Positions 10,257 to 18,577 of a DNA stretch of 64,000 nucleotides are shown here, piece after piece. Made by a program: the position numbers and the translations under genes. Origin of the DNA: Bradyrhizobium sp. C9 (GTDB lineage: Bacteria; Pseudomonadota; Alphaproteobacteria; Rhizobiales; Xanthobacteraceae); assembly GCF_002532045.1 (NCBI RefSeq), contig NZ_NWTG01000006.1:62001-126000 (forward strand), given 5' to 3'. The stretch's first letter is position 1. Each line of letters opens with the position of its first letter. The notes beneath the pieces were generated by a model, which was given only the letters and a program-made list of their open reading frames with translations, did not search any database and was not told the DNA's origin.

Positions 10257-11324
10257 TCATCCGGCCTGCGGCCGCGCGCCGGACCACGCGCGCCGGAGCA
10301 GGTCGCCGATCGCGCGCTCTTCGATCGGCCGCGGATTCCAGTAAGGATTCCTGATCGCGAGTGCGGCCGCCTTTGCGATACCCTCCTCCGGCATGCCGAT
10401 CTCGGCAAGCGAGCGCGGCGCGCCGAGCCTTGCCGACAGATCGAACAGACCATCGGCAGCGTCAGCGGTCCCAAGCGCCCGCGCGGCGCGGCCGATCGCA
10501 TCGCGCGCGGCCGACGTGTTGTAGGCGATGGTATGCGGCAGCAGCACCGCGTGGGTTTCGGCATGCGGCAGGTCGAACAGCGCGCCGACCGTGTGACAGA
10601 GTTTGTGATGCAGCGCCATGCCGACGGTGCCGAGACAGACCGCGCACAGCCACGCGCCATAGAGCGCATCGGACCGCGCGTCGAGATCGCGCGGCCGCGC
10701 GATCACCTCCGGCAGCGAGGATGCGAGTTTCGCAATCGCCTCCTCCGCCATCAGCGAAGTGATTGGATTGCCATCCCGTGCATACAGCGCCTCGGCCGCA
10801 TGGGCGATCGCGTTGAGGCCTGAGATCGCGGAGAACTGTGCCGGCATCGAGAGGGTCAAGTTGACGTCGTAGATCACGGCCTCGGGCAATATCTTGGGCG
10901 AAGACTGGGTGGTCTTGACGCCGTCCACGGTCTCGCCGAGCACCGGCGTCATCTCGGAGCCGGCATAGCTGGTGGGCACGATCAGTTGCGGCAGGTCGGT
11001 ACGCAGCGCGATCGCCTTGCTGAGGCCCGTCGCGGCACCCGCGCCGATCGCAACCACGCCGTCGGGCTTCAGCTCGCGGACCATCTGCATCGCACGTTCG
11101 GTGACCGCGACCGGCGTGTGCACGACGGCGCCATCGAACGCGCCGGCCATTCGGCCGCCGGCGAGCCTTGCGAGATCGCCGAGCTCGGCCTGCTGCCGCC
11201 GGCTCGCTAGCACCAGCGCGCGGCTGATGCCGAGCCGGCCGAGTTCGTCCGCCAGTTGCGCGATCGTGCCGGTGCCGAACACGACCCGCATCGGGCTAAC
11301 TTGATACGTGAACGATTGCGCCAT
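10257..11324 (-). CDS. Maleylacetate reductase (iron-containing alcohol dehydrogenase superfamily)
   Basis: 355 residues, the normal length for maleylacetate reductase, which reduces maleylacetate to 3-oxoadipate with NAD(P)H at the end of hydroxyquinol, resorcinol or chlorocatechol degradation. Landmarks are the nucleotide-binding IGAGAATGLSKAIAL near residue 95, PTSYAGSEMTP (about 120-130), the conserved GLNAIAHAAEALYA near 170 and HHKLCHTVGALFDLPHAETH around 240-260, where other iron alcohol dehydrogenases bind metal. I see no ring-cleavage dioxygenase in the window. It lies 21 nt after an AraC-type gene on the same strand, which may be its regulator. Starts at ATG 11324. Confidence 0.9.
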   Translation of the reverse strand: MAQSFTYQVSPMRVVFGTGTIAQLADELGRLGISRALVLASRRQQAELGDLARLAGGRMAGAFDGAVVHTPVAVTERAMQMVRELKPDGVVAIGAGAATGLSKAIALRTDLPQLIVPTSYAGSEMTPVLGETVDGVKTTQSSPKILPEAVIYDVNLTLSMPAQFSAISGLNAIAHAAEALYARDGNPITSLMAEEAIAKLASSLPEVIARPRDLDARSDALYGAWLCAVCLGTVGMALHHKLCHTVGALFDLPHAETHAVLLPHTIAYNTSAARDAIGRAARALGTADAADGLFDLSARLGAPRSLAEIGMPEEGIAKAAALAIRNPYWNPRPIEERAIGDLLRRAWSGARPQAG

Positions 11325-11345
11325 GGCGATTTCCAGAACGGTTGG

Positions 11346-12326
11346 TCAGCCGCGGCGCCAATCACGCGGCGTGCAGCCGAAGCGATGCCGGAAGCGCCGG
11401 GTGAAATGCGACAGATCGGAGAAGCCCCAGTCGAACGCGATATCGCCGATCGCGCGCCCGGCGATCGCTGGATCCTTCAGGTCGCGCGCCGCGCCGTCGA
11501 GGCGACGGTCCATCACATGGCTGGCGAACGTCGTCCCGGCGCGCTCGAACAGCTTGTGGACATAGCGCTCGCTGATGCCGATCCCGGCCGCGATGGCCGC
11601 TACGCCGAGGCCGGGCTCGCGCAGCCTGCGGTCGACCGCGCGGCGCAGCGCGAGCCACGTTGCATCGGCAAGGCCCGCGCTCTCGGCAACACCCGCGCGA
11701 CCGGTCCGCGACAGGCTGAGCGCGACCAGATCGAGCAGCACGCCGAACAGCCGGGCGTTCTCCGTATCGGACGCCCGCAGCGCCGAACTGTTCAGCACTT
11801 GCGCGGTCTCGGCGATGAGATGGCCGACGAACGGATCGTCGGAGACCCGCGCCGGCGCGACATCCGGCGCCGACGGCAGCCGCTCGTCGAGTGCCTCGGC
11901 CGGCACCCAGAACGAGGCGACCTGCAGCGCCGGGCCGCGGTCATGCAGCAGCGAGAAGCGCTGCCCGCTATCGAAGATTCCGACCTGGCCGGGCGACAGG
12001 CTGATCTCGCGCCCCGCCTGCTGGATGCGGCAGCGGCCGGCCAGTTTGAGATTGAGGTAATAGCAGCGTCGGCTGGACGCCGCGATGTCTGCGGCCGAGC
12101 GCCGCACGACATGCTCCGGGAAATTGACCCGGTTGACCGCGCCGTCGCCGAGCCCAACGGTCTCGACCCGGGCCAGGAAACCCGCCGTCGCCGGCGGCTC
12201 CGGCGTCAGGTTCATGAAGGCCTGGCAGATCGCCTCGCGATAATAGGCGAACTGCTCGCCCGGCCGCGTGTCCGCGGTATTCCAGCTCAGCCCGCGGGAG
12301 CGATCCGCGGCGGCGATTTGCTGCAT
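11346..12326 (-). CDS. AraC family transcriptional regulator (AraC-binding-like sensor plus HTH)
   Basis: 326 residues from the ATG at 12326; upstream in-frame codons up to 12389 look non-coding and have no ribosome site. The N-terminal ~190 residues form an AraC_binding_2-type ligand domain (YYLNLKLAGRCRIQQAGREI, then LSPGQVGIFDSGQ), and the last ~100 residues form the double HTH (GVAAIAAGIGISERYVHKLF and IGDIAFDWGFSDLSHFTRRF). Such proteins usually activate catabolic genes for aromatic or amine compounds. The gene sits directly upstream of maleylacetate reductase (21 nt) and is divergent from an alpha/beta hydrolase, so either could be its target. Confidence 0.9.
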   Translation of the reverse strand: MQQIAAADRSRGLSWNTADTRPGEQFAYYREAICQAFMNLTPEPPATAGFLARVETVGLGDGAVNRVNFPEHVVRRSAADIAASSRRCYYLNLKLAGRCRIQQAGREISLSPGQVGIFDSGQRFSLLHDRGPALQVASFWVPAEALDERLPSAPDVAPARVSDDPFVGHLIAETAQVLNSSALRASDTENARLFGVLLDLVALSLSRTGRAGVAESAGLADATWLALRRAVDRRLREPGLGVAAIAAGIGISERYVHKLFERAGTTFASHVMDRRLDGAARDLKDPAIAGRAIGDIAFDWGFSDLSHFTRRFRHRFGCTPRDWRRG

Positions 12327-12478
12327 CAGTTCACTCCGAGGCCAATCCGGTTCGGTTGCAGCCAAGCGCGTTCCGTGGCCCCGGGTCAATATCCAACAGG
12401 AATGCTTGAGCTCGACGCGTATCCCGGGCCTTCCAAGACGCGGCGGCCGATCTCACAAACAACACAAGGAGGTACAAC

Positions 12479-13204
12479 ATGTCGACCTATGTTCTCGTCC
12501 ATGGCGCCTGGCATACCGGCGCCGAGTTCGAACCGGTTGCGGCTGCGATCCGCAAGGCCGGCCATGTCGTCCACACCCCGACCATCAGGGGCAACCGCCC
12601 CGGCGACCGCAAAGACTCCGGCCTTGCCGAGGCCATCCAGTCGATCGTGGATTACCTCGCCGAGCACAATCTGAATGACATCGTGCTGGTCGGCCACAGC
12701 TACGGCGGCATGGTCATCACGGGCGTTGCCGACGCCGCCGCCAATCGCATCCGCCGGCTGGTGTACTGGAATGCCTTCGTTCCCAACAATGGCGAAAGCC
12801 TCAACGACATGGTGCCGCCGCACTATGTCGGCCTGTTCGACGCCATCCATGCCGAGCGCGGCGACGGCTCGGTGGTGCTGCCATTCCCGGTCTGGCGCGA
12901 GGCCTTCATCAACGACGCCGACCTCGAGACGGCGCAGCGGGCCTATGACAAGCTCAACCCGCACCCGCTAAAGACCCTCCAGGACAAGATCGCGCTGCGG
13001 ACCAATCCGGCCGAGATGCAAATCGCAAAATCCTACGTCAACTGCACCGAGGACACTGCGATGCCGCACGGCCTGCCTTGGCACCCGCGGCTGTCGGAGA
13101 AGCTCGGGCTGTTCCGCCTGGTCCAACTGCCGGGCAGCCACGAGCTTTGCTTCTCCAATCCCGAGCGCCTGGCGCGGGCCTTCCTTGACGCCGGCCGCGA
13201 TTAG
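12479..13204 (+). CDS. Alpha/beta hydrolase (esterase/lactonase-like)
   Basis: 241 residues with the alpha/beta-hydrolase fold: oxyanion segment LVHGAWHTG at residues 6-14, nucleophile elbow GHSYGG with Ser74, and a C-terminal catalytic His in PGSHELCF near residue 222. No signal peptide. It resembles the short plant-esterase/salicylate-esterase-like hydrolases, often annotated only as alpha/beta hydrolase; substrate unknown. A near-perfect Shine-Dalgarno AAGGAGGT lies 5 nt upstream of the ATG, predicting strong translation. It is divergent from an AraC gene (152 nt shared upstream region), and its stop codon overlaps that of the convergent monooxygenase gene by 4 nt (TTAG). Confidence 0.9.
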   Translation: MSTYVLVHGAWHTGAEFEPVAAAIRKAGHVVHTPTIRGNRPGDRKDSGLAEAIQSIVDYLAEHNLNDIVLVGHSYGGMVITGVADAAANRIRRLVYWNAFVPNNGESLNDMVPPHYVGLFDAIHAERGDGSVVLPFPVWREAFINDADLETAQRAYDKLNPHPLKTLQDKIALRTNPAEMQIAKSYVNCTEDTAMPHGLPWHPRLSEKLGLFRLVQLPGSHELCFSNPERLARAFLDAGRD

Positions 13205-14691
13205 GCAGCCTTGTATTCAGGCGCGGTCGCAAGGAAGCGCGCATAGGCGTCCGCGTCCGGCGGCGTGAACTTTTCGACGAGCGGGTTGCGGCGCGACGCC
13301 TTGGTACCGATGTCCGCCAACAGCTCGTCGAAATGCTTGAAGTGGTACGGCGCGACGCACAGCCCGCCATAGACGCCCGCCGCCGGACGCTCGACGCGCT
13401 TGAAGTTCAGCATCATCGCGATGTTGTCGTGCATCTCGACCGCGCTCGGCTGCCGCGCGAGCTGGCCGTCGGCATAGCGCACCAGCCAGTTCGCGGCGAG
13501 ATCCGCGCACAGCACGGTGCAGAAGCTCGAATTGAAGCCGACAAAGCCCATGTCGGGCAGATCGGGATTGGCGATCAGCCGATAGAGCCGATACTGCCCG
13601 TCGGGCTCGACCAGCTTGTTCTGATACTCCTGAGGCAGGAACGGCACGCCGAGCTTGTAGCCGATCGCGAGCACCGCGACGTCGGCTGCGACACGCTGGC
13701 CGCCGCTCATCACGATGGTCTTGCCGTCATAATGATCGAAGGTGCCCTGCACGGCCTTGATCCGGCCATCGGCGACCATCGGATAGAAGCCGGGAGTCGC
13801 GATCGGCACCGAGCAGTTGACGCCGTCCTCGATCCGCTCTTTCGGCACCATGCCGCATTGCTTGAGCTTGAGCTGCATCTTCAGCATGCTCTCGAGCCCG
13901 CGCCAGTTCGCCCAGACGAACGGTTTTGCCACGACATGCGCGAGGCGTGCCATCGGGCCGATGCCCCAGCTCGCGAACATCTGCTCCTGGGCACGGATGT
14001 AGAGGATGCGCTTGAAGTTGACGAGGCCGCCGACGAAATAGGGGATCCGCCACACCGGCTCGCGAAACACGATGGTGACCTCGCTGGCGCCGGAATTGAC
14101 CGCATTCACCGCGATGTCGGTCGCCGACTTGGAGCCGCCGAGCACGACCACCTTGCGGCCCTTGGCGAGGGCGGGATCGCTGTACTGCGACGAGTGCAGG
14201 ATCTGGCCGCCCTGCGCCTTGAAGCCGTCCTCGCCGCGCAGCGGCAGCGTCAGCGGTTCGTTGAATTGCCCGGTGCAGACCGCCACGAAGTCGAAATCCT
14301 CGCGGCCGGTCGCGCCGTCGGTCGAGCGCAGTTCGAGCGTCCAGCCCGGTCTGCCGTCGGCGCGGCGCTGCATGCCCTCGACCCTGGTGTCGAACCGCAT
14401 TGCACCGTCGAGCCCATGGCTGCGCGCATAGTCCCGCAGATAGGCATGGACCTGTGGGCCCTTCGGCCACTCCGGATAAGACTCCGGCATCGCCTTGTCG
14501 GTGTAGCGATAGAGCTCCTTCGGGCTCTGGGTCTGTACGTCGGGATAAGAGCGCGCCGGCTCCCAGACCCCGCCGAGATCGCCGCTGCGCTCGATGATGG
14601 TCACCTTGTGACCGCGACCGGCAAAGGCCTTGCCGGCGGCGAGCCCGGAAATCCCGGCGCCAATGACGCACACATGCTTCTGCTTGACCAT
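13201..14691 (-). CDS. FAD/NAD(P)-dependent flavin monooxygenase (FMO/Baeyer-Villiger type)
   Basis: 496 residues. The FAD site GAGISG is at residues 11-16, the ERSGDLGGVW acidic end and shoulder follow at about 34, and a second dinucleotide fold VVVLGGSKSATDIAV near 190 should bind NADPH. The FMO-like segment QILHSSQYSD sits just before it. The family inserts one oxygen atom into N, S or carbonyl carbon of small organics; substrate unknown. Its 3' end overlaps the convergent hydrolase gene by 4 nt. A cupin gene lies upstream on the same strand, separated by strong hairpins, so the two are probably transcribed separately. Confidence 0.88.
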   Translation of the reverse strand: MVKQKHVCVIGAGISGLAAGKAFAGRGHKVTIIERSGDLGGVWEPARSYPDVQTQSPKELYRYTDKAMPESYPEWPKGPQVHAYLRDYARSHGLDGAMRFDTRVEGMQRRADGRPGWTLELRSTDGATGREDFDFVAVCTGQFNEPLTLPLRGEDGFKAQGGQILHSSQYSDPALAKGRKVVVLGGSKSATDIAVNAVNSGASEVTIVFREPVWRIPYFVGGLVNFKRILYIRAQEQMFASWGIGPMARLAHVVAKPFVWANWRGLESMLKMQLKLKQCGMVPKERIEDGVNCSVPIATPGFYPMVADGRIKAVQGTFDHYDGKTIVMSGGQRVAADVAVLAIGYKLGVPFLPQEYQNKLVEPDGQYRLYRLIANPDLPDMGFVGFNSSFCTVLCADLAANWLVRYADGQLARQPSAVEMHDNIAMMLNFKRVERPAAGVYGGLCVAPYHFKHFDELLADIGTKASRRNPLVEKFTPPDADAYARFLATAPEYKAA

Positions 14692-14746
14692 GAAACGCCT
14701 CCGCGATGAATGAACAGGTGCAATTTTCGAGCGCGCGTGTCCCCGT

Positions 14747-14772
14747 GATCGCCGGAGCCAACTCCGGCGATC
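14747..14772. terminator. Perfect 11-bp hairpin upstream of the monooxygenase gene
   Basis: GATCGCCGGAG, loop CCAA, CTCCGGCGATC: a perfect 11-bp inverted repeat with a 4-nt loop in the gap between the cupin stop (14906) and the monooxygenase start (14691). It has no T-run on either side, so intrinsic termination is uncertain; it could also stabilise mRNA or be an operator for the monooxygenase promoter. Confidence 0.45.
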
Positions 14773-14807
14773 GCCGCCTCACATACGCGCGTGTCTTTGT
14801 CGCTCGG

Positions 14808-14900
14808 CTGGAGTCCCGTTCCGATAAAATCGGAACGGGACTCCAGATTCTTGTTTTGGCGCGTTTTCTTTACGCGAACCGGTATCCACTTCGCTCGAAA
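14808..14900. repeat. Dispersed palindromic repeat, family A, copy 1
   Basis: An 18-bp perfect stem (14808-14825 with 14829-14846, loop AAA; core CCCGTTCCGAT) is followed by TTTTGGCGCGTTTTCTTTACG, GCGAACC and TTCGCTCGAAAACGCT. A second copy with the same order of elements lies at 21619-21715. From general knowledge, similar elements are very numerous in Bradyrhizobium intergenic regions. It immediately follows the cupin stop codon on the minus strand and may act as a terminator or mRNA-end stabiliser. Confidence 0.75.
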
Positions 14901-14905
14901 ACGCT

Positions 14906-15355
14906 CTACTCGTTGGCTTCCGGCGGCAGGAAGTCCACCTCGTGCTCGGCGGAAATGCGCACCACTTCGACGGGGTCCTGCAGATTGTGCAGCTTCTCGA
15001 ACAGCGCCTCGAGCTTCTGCATCGGCGACACCCAGAACAGCGCCCGGGCCGGCTTGTCCGACTTGTTGAAATAGCCGTGCGGGATGCCGCGCGGCATGCG
15101 CACGAGGTCGCCGGCCCTGGCTTGCACCCAGACGCCGTCGAGCTTGAGGTCGAGCACGCCTTCCTGCACCAGGATGAACTCGTCCTGGGTCGGGTGGATG
15201 TGCACCGGCACGAACTGGCCGGGATCGCTGTTGGTCTCGAACGCGAAGGTCGAGTCGGTGATCGCCTTCGGATAGTAGACCTGGCCGAGGATATTCCAGG
15301 TCTTGCCGCCGTAGCCGGTGCCGGTTCGGGTAATGCCTTTCTCGAGCGTGCCCAT
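14906..15355 (-). CDS. Cupin domain protein
   Basis: 149 residues. A conserved cupin barrel is visible: VPVHIHPTQDEFILVQEG (metal-binding HxH...E motif, about residues 50-67) and a second motif DLVRMPRGIPHGYFNKSD near 90-107 with the second His. No signal peptide. Small one-domain cupins of this kind are metal-dependent dioxygenases, isomerases or sensors, and this one resembles quercetinase-like cupins. The start is ATG 15355, since upstream in-frame sequence does not look coding. It is divergent from an AraC-type regulator gene, its likely controller. Confidence 0.88.
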   Translation of the reverse strand: MGTLEKGITRTGTGYGGKTWNILGQVYYPKAITDSTFAFETNSDPGQFVPVHIHPTQDEFILVQEGVLDLKLDGVWVQARAGDLVRMPRGIPHGYFNKSDKPARALFWVSPMQKLEALFEKLHNLQDPVEVVRISAEHEVDFLPPEANE

Positions 15356-15620
15356 GTCAGCCTCTCCAGTTTTGGATGCGTATTGCGGACACGGAGCCTG
15401 TCGCCAGCCGGTGAGGCTGTCTAGCCGATAAACGAATCCGCGGCCGGGCGCGGCCATGCTGCAATGCGGGAGCATCGCACCCGGCGGCGTCTGCCCAGTG
15501 ACGCCGCATCAGCCTGCGCGCCGATCGGGCAGATTGCGCGACGAAACGGCGTTTCCCTTTGCCGGCGGATGCACTAGGCTGCCCGATGTTTTAGACCTCA
15601 AACAACTCCGGACGGCCGGC

Positions 15621-16643
15621 GTGACTGCTGTTAGCAACGAGGTTTCGGCGAGAGCAGAATCTGCGAGGCTCAAGGATTTCGTGCGCGTCGCGACGGCGCG
15701 TGTCGACGACGCGGCTGAAGCGATCGGCCGCATCTTCTGTCCGCACGATCTGACACCGGTCGATCGTTCGGGGCGCGATTTTTCCGCGCATCACAATTGC
15801 GCCGGGTTCGACGGATTCTCCGTCAACTATGTCGCCTATGGCGGATCGGTCGCGATCAATCCCGGCTGCCTCGACCGCTTCTTCCTGTTGCAGATGCCAC
15901 TGTCCGGCTCAGCCGCAGTGCGGACCGCCGCACGCGAACTCACCACCGGGCCGCAGCACTGTGCCTCGCTGCTGTCGCCGACGATTCCGACCGAGATGAC
16001 CTGGCGCGACGACTGCGCCCAGATCATCCTGCTGCTCGACCGCAAGCTGGTCGAACATCGCGCCGCCGCGCTTGGCGGCGTGGCGGTCCGGCCGGTCGAG
16101 TTCGATCCGGCCGTCGCCTTGCATGGGCCACTCGGGCAAACGCTCTCGGCCAGGATCGAGCACCTGGTGTCGACAGCCGAGCAGCTCGGGCCGCACAAAT
16201 CGTTGCCCGCGGTCGCGGCGGCCGATTGGCGCGAGTCATTTCTCAATGTCCTGCTCAACGAGCAGCGGCACAGCCAGAGTTCGGCGATCGACGTCTTCAA
16301 CGGCCGCGCTGAGGCCCAGCCGGCGGCGCTGAAGCGCGTGCGGGCCTTTCTGGAGACCCGTGCGACCGAACCGCTGGATCTCGCCGAGCTTGCGGAGATC
16401 GCGGGCACCGGCATCCGCGCGCTGCAACTCGGCTTCCGCCGTCACTTCGGCACCACCGTGTCCGAGATGCTGCTCGACATCCGCCTCGCCCATCTCAACG
16501 CCCGTCTCAAGACGGCGCGGCCGGGCGAACGCATCGTCGATATTGCATTCGACCTCGGCTTTACCCATCTGAGCCGAATGGCAAGCGCCTACCGCGCCAA
16601 GTTCGGCGAAAGCCCGAAGGCGACGCTGCAGCGGCTGAGCTGA
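15621..16643 (+). CDS. AraC family transcriptional regulator
   Basis: An AraC regulator with an AraC_binding_2-like sensor (about residues 15-215 of the shorter form) and a C-terminal double HTH (LDLAELAEIAGTGIRALQLG and IVDIAFDLGFTHLSRMASAY). The start is uncertain: the frame is open from an ATG at 15456 (395 residues), but the first 55 residues look like translated non-coding DNA, so I chose the GTG at 15621 (340 residues, usual family length). It is divergent from the cupin gene and probably controls it. Ligand unknown. Confidence 0.82.
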   Translation: MTAVSNEVSARAESARLKDFVRVATARVDDAAEAIGRIFCPHDLTPVDRSGRDFSAHHNCAGFDGFSVNYVAYGGSVAINPGCLDRFFLLQMPLSGSAAVRTAARELTTGPQHCASLLSPTIPTEMTWRDDCAQIILLLDRKLVEHRAAALGGVAVRPVEFDPAVALHGPLGQTLSARIEHLVSTAEQLGPHKSLPAVAAADWRESFLNVLLNEQRHSQSSAIDVFNGRAEAQPAALKRVRAFLETRATEPLDLAELAEIAGTGIRALQLGFRRHFGTTVSEMLLDIRLAHLNARLKTARPGERIVDIAFDLGFTHLSRMASAYRAKFGESPKATLQRLS

Positions 16644-16740
16644 GCCGCAGTTCCGACCAGTGGGGCCACGCCCTGCCCATCCGGCCAGTTTCACCGCCGG
16701 CCGCAACATCCCAGATTGGGGGAAGCCAACGGAGTTTCCC

Positions 16741-17607
16741 ATGACCGAACCGACCAGCCTCGCCTCGCTGTCATCAGCCCTTTCCGAGACCATTGCGCGC
16801 GCTGCGCCTGCGATCGTCTCCGTGCATTCGCATCGCGCGCGCGCATCCGGCTTCGTCTGGAAGACCGGCCTGATCGTCACCGCCGACGAAGCGCTCGCCG
16901 ACGAGGGCGAGATCGAGATCCAGTTTGCCGACGGCAGCCGCAGGCAAGCCGCCGTCGCCGGACGCGACCACACCACCGACATAGCCCTGCTGCGCGTCGA
17001 TGGCGACGTCGCGCCGATCAAGCTGTCGACCGATGTCCCCGCGCTCGGATCGCTCGCGGTGCTCGTCGCGGCCGACCGCGGCGCGGCGGTCGCGCGGCTC
17101 GGCATGGTGTCGCGGTCAGGCGCCGCGTGGCGCAGCCTGCGCGGCGGCGAGATCGACGCGCGGATTGAGCTCGACGTCCGGCTGCGGCACAGTCAGCAGG
17201 GCGGGCTGGCGCTGAATGCTGCGGGTGTGCCGTTCGGCATGGCCGTGCTCGGCCCGCGCCGCGTGCTGACGATTCCGGCCGCGACCATCGAGCGGGTCGC
17301 AGCCCAGCTCGAGAAGAGCGGCCGCATCGCGCGCGGATATCTCGGCGTCGGGCTGCAGCCCGTCCGTCTCGACGACGGCCTCGGCGCGATGGTGATGAAT
17401 GTCGACAAGGCCGGCCCCTCGGCTGCCGCCGGCATCCGCCAGGGCGACGTCATCATTGCCGTCAACGGCGAGAAGCTGTCGGGCGTGCGGGCGTTGTCGC
17501 GCGGCCTCGGGCCGCAGAGTGTCGGCAGTGTGGTCGAGCTCACCGTGCATCGTGGCGGCGAGCCGCTGAACTTCAAGGTGACGGTCGGCGAAAGGCCCGA
17601 GACGTGA
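16741..17607 (+). CDS. HtrA/DegP-like (S1C) trypsin-fold protein with PDZ domain, apparently inactive
   Basis: 288 residues: a trypsin-like fold (about 1-190) and one PDZ domain (GYLGVGLQPVRL through SGVRALSRGLGPQSVGSVVE, about 200-285). By alignment by eye to S1C proteases, the catalytic His region (normally TNNHVV) reads TADEAL, the Asp motif TDIALLRV is kept, and the nucleophile motif (normally GNSGG) reads HSQQGGLAL, so His and Ser appear lost. There is no signal peptide, unlike periplasmic DegP. I infer a cytoplasmic PDZ scaffold or sensor rather than a protease. Start ATG 16741. It overlaps the next LuxR-type gene by 4 nt (GTGA), so the two are translationally coupled. Confidence 0.85.
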   Translation: MTEPTSLASLSSALSETIARAAPAIVSVHSHRARASGFVWKTGLIVTADEALADEGEIEIQFADGSRRQAAVAGRDHTTDIALLRVDGDVAPIKLSTDVPALGSLAVLVAADRGAAVARLGMVSRSGAAWRSLRGGEIDARIELDVRLRHSQQGGLALNAAGVPFGMAVLGPRRVLTIPAATIERVAAQLEKSGRIARGYLGVGLQPVRLDDGLGAMVMNVDKAGPSAAAGIRQGDVIIAVNGEKLSGVRALSRGLGPQSVGSVVELTVHRGGEPLNFKVTVGERPET

Positions 17608-17978
17608 GCAGCGAGCCTGCCTCCGACATCGTCATCGCACTCGAGATCGACGACCCCGCCCTCGCCGACCGGCTGGCGACGTTGCTCGGCAGCGTCGCCG
17701 GCCTACGGCTTGCCGCGCCGGGCGAACAGGCGACGGCTGCGATCGTCGCACGCAACCGCGAGACCGCAGGCGGCGGCGACTTCGAGCTGACGCCGCGCGA
17801 GCTCGACGTGCTGGCGCTGCTGGCCGAAGGCGCATCCAACAAGATGATCGCGCAGCGGCTCGGGATTTCAGTCCACACCGCCAAATTTCACGTCGGCTCC
17901 CTGCTCGACAAGCTCGACGCCACCGGCCGCACCGACGCGGTGGCGCATGCGGCGCGCCGCGGGGTGATCAATTTGTGA
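17604..17978 (+). CDS. LuxR-type HTH protein with a truncated, receiver-less N-terminus
   Basis: 124 residues. The C-terminal ~65 residues form a clear GerE/LuxR helix-turn-helix (LTPRELDVLALLAEGASNKM followed by IAQRLGISVHTAKFHVGSLL). The N-terminal ~50 residues (DIVIALEIDDPALADRLATL) look like the first strand and helix of a response-regulator receiver, but most of that domain, including the phospho-acceptor Asp, is missing. Start is GTG at 17604 overlapping the stop of the HtrA-like gene by 4 nt, so the two products likely act together. A phosphorylation-independent DNA-binding protein controlled by the PDZ protein is a plausible inference. Confidence 0.85.
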   Translation: MSSEPASDIVIALEIDDPALADRLATLLGSVAGLRLAAPGEQATAAIVARNRETAGGGDFELTPRELDVLALLAEGASNKMIAQRLGISVHTAKFHVGSLLDKLDATGRTDAVAHAARRGVINL

Positions 17979-18025
17979 GGATGGGACGTACAGGTTCGTT
18001 CCAGCGGACTGAGACCTTTCCCTTT

Positions 18026-18147
18026 GTCGTCCTAGGCGAAAGCCAGGACCCATAATCACCGCACTTAGTGATGAACGGGATCGCGGCCCCATCGTCGCGC
18101 ATCAATTGATATTTGGGGTAATGGGTCCTGGCTTTCGCCAGGACGAC
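18026..18147. repeat. Dispersed inverted repeat, family B
   Basis: Two long arms in inverted orientation, 18026-18053 and 18121-18147, share cores GTCCTGGC, TTTCGCC and AGGACGAC and enclose a 67-nt centre with its own small CACT/AGTG dyad. The arms match at nearly every position. It occupies most of the 326-nt gap between the LuxR-type gene and a small gene. Nothing else recognisable lies in that gap. Elements with this CTGGCGAAAGCCAGGAC look are, to my knowledge, common in Bradyrhizobium genomes. No coding capacity. Confidence 0.72.
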
Positions 18148-18304
18148 GGGGATGGTTTCTCGATTCAAGATGCCAAACAACGCCTCGGGTGATTGCGAAA
18201 AATTCCGTCGCGCGGACACTTAGACCAATTGTGTAAGTAGTCGTCCGGATACAGGCGCCTTCGCGATCTCGCTATGCAATCTTCAGCCAACAAAAAGAAA
18301 CGGC

Positions 18305-18517
18305 ATGAAGAAGCTGATCGATCGTCATCGGGACATTCAATACACGCTCACCAACATCGAACCCGACCTCTGGAGCTGGTCATTCGAAATCAACGGCAAG
18401 ATCAAGCACGGCACCACACGCGCGCGGCTCGGCCTGCTGGCGCGGCGGCGGGTCTGCACGCTGATCGATCGCGAATTGAAAGGCGCGGAACGCGGCAGGC
18501 CGAACAAGCCTGACTAG
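18305..18517 (+). CDS. Small basic protein of unknown function
   Basis: 70 residues, MKKLIDRHRDIQYTLTNIEP at the N-terminus, followed by a WSWSFEINGKIKHG stretch rich in aromatic residues and a very basic C-terminus (RARLGLLARRRV and an end rich in Arg/Lys/Pro). No signal peptide or membrane segment. The residue use looks protein-like (Trp, Tyr, Ile and Asn not explained by GC-rich frame drift), which is why I call it. I do not recognise a domain. It lies alone between a dispersed repeat and a convergent metallophosphoesterase gene. Confidence 0.55.
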   Translation: MKKLIDRHRDIQYTLTNIEPDLWSWSFEINGKIKHGTTRARLGLLARRRVCTLIDRELKGAERGRPNKPD

Positions 18518-18577
18518 GCCACCCGCTTCCTTGCTCCGCGTCTCAGCCGGGCCGTCGCTGACCTGGCCAAGACTTTC

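Noticed and set aside
18026..18147. Insertion sequence remnant
   Set aside because: No transposase fragment; arms resemble a palindromic repeat family rather than IS ends, so kept as a repeat only.
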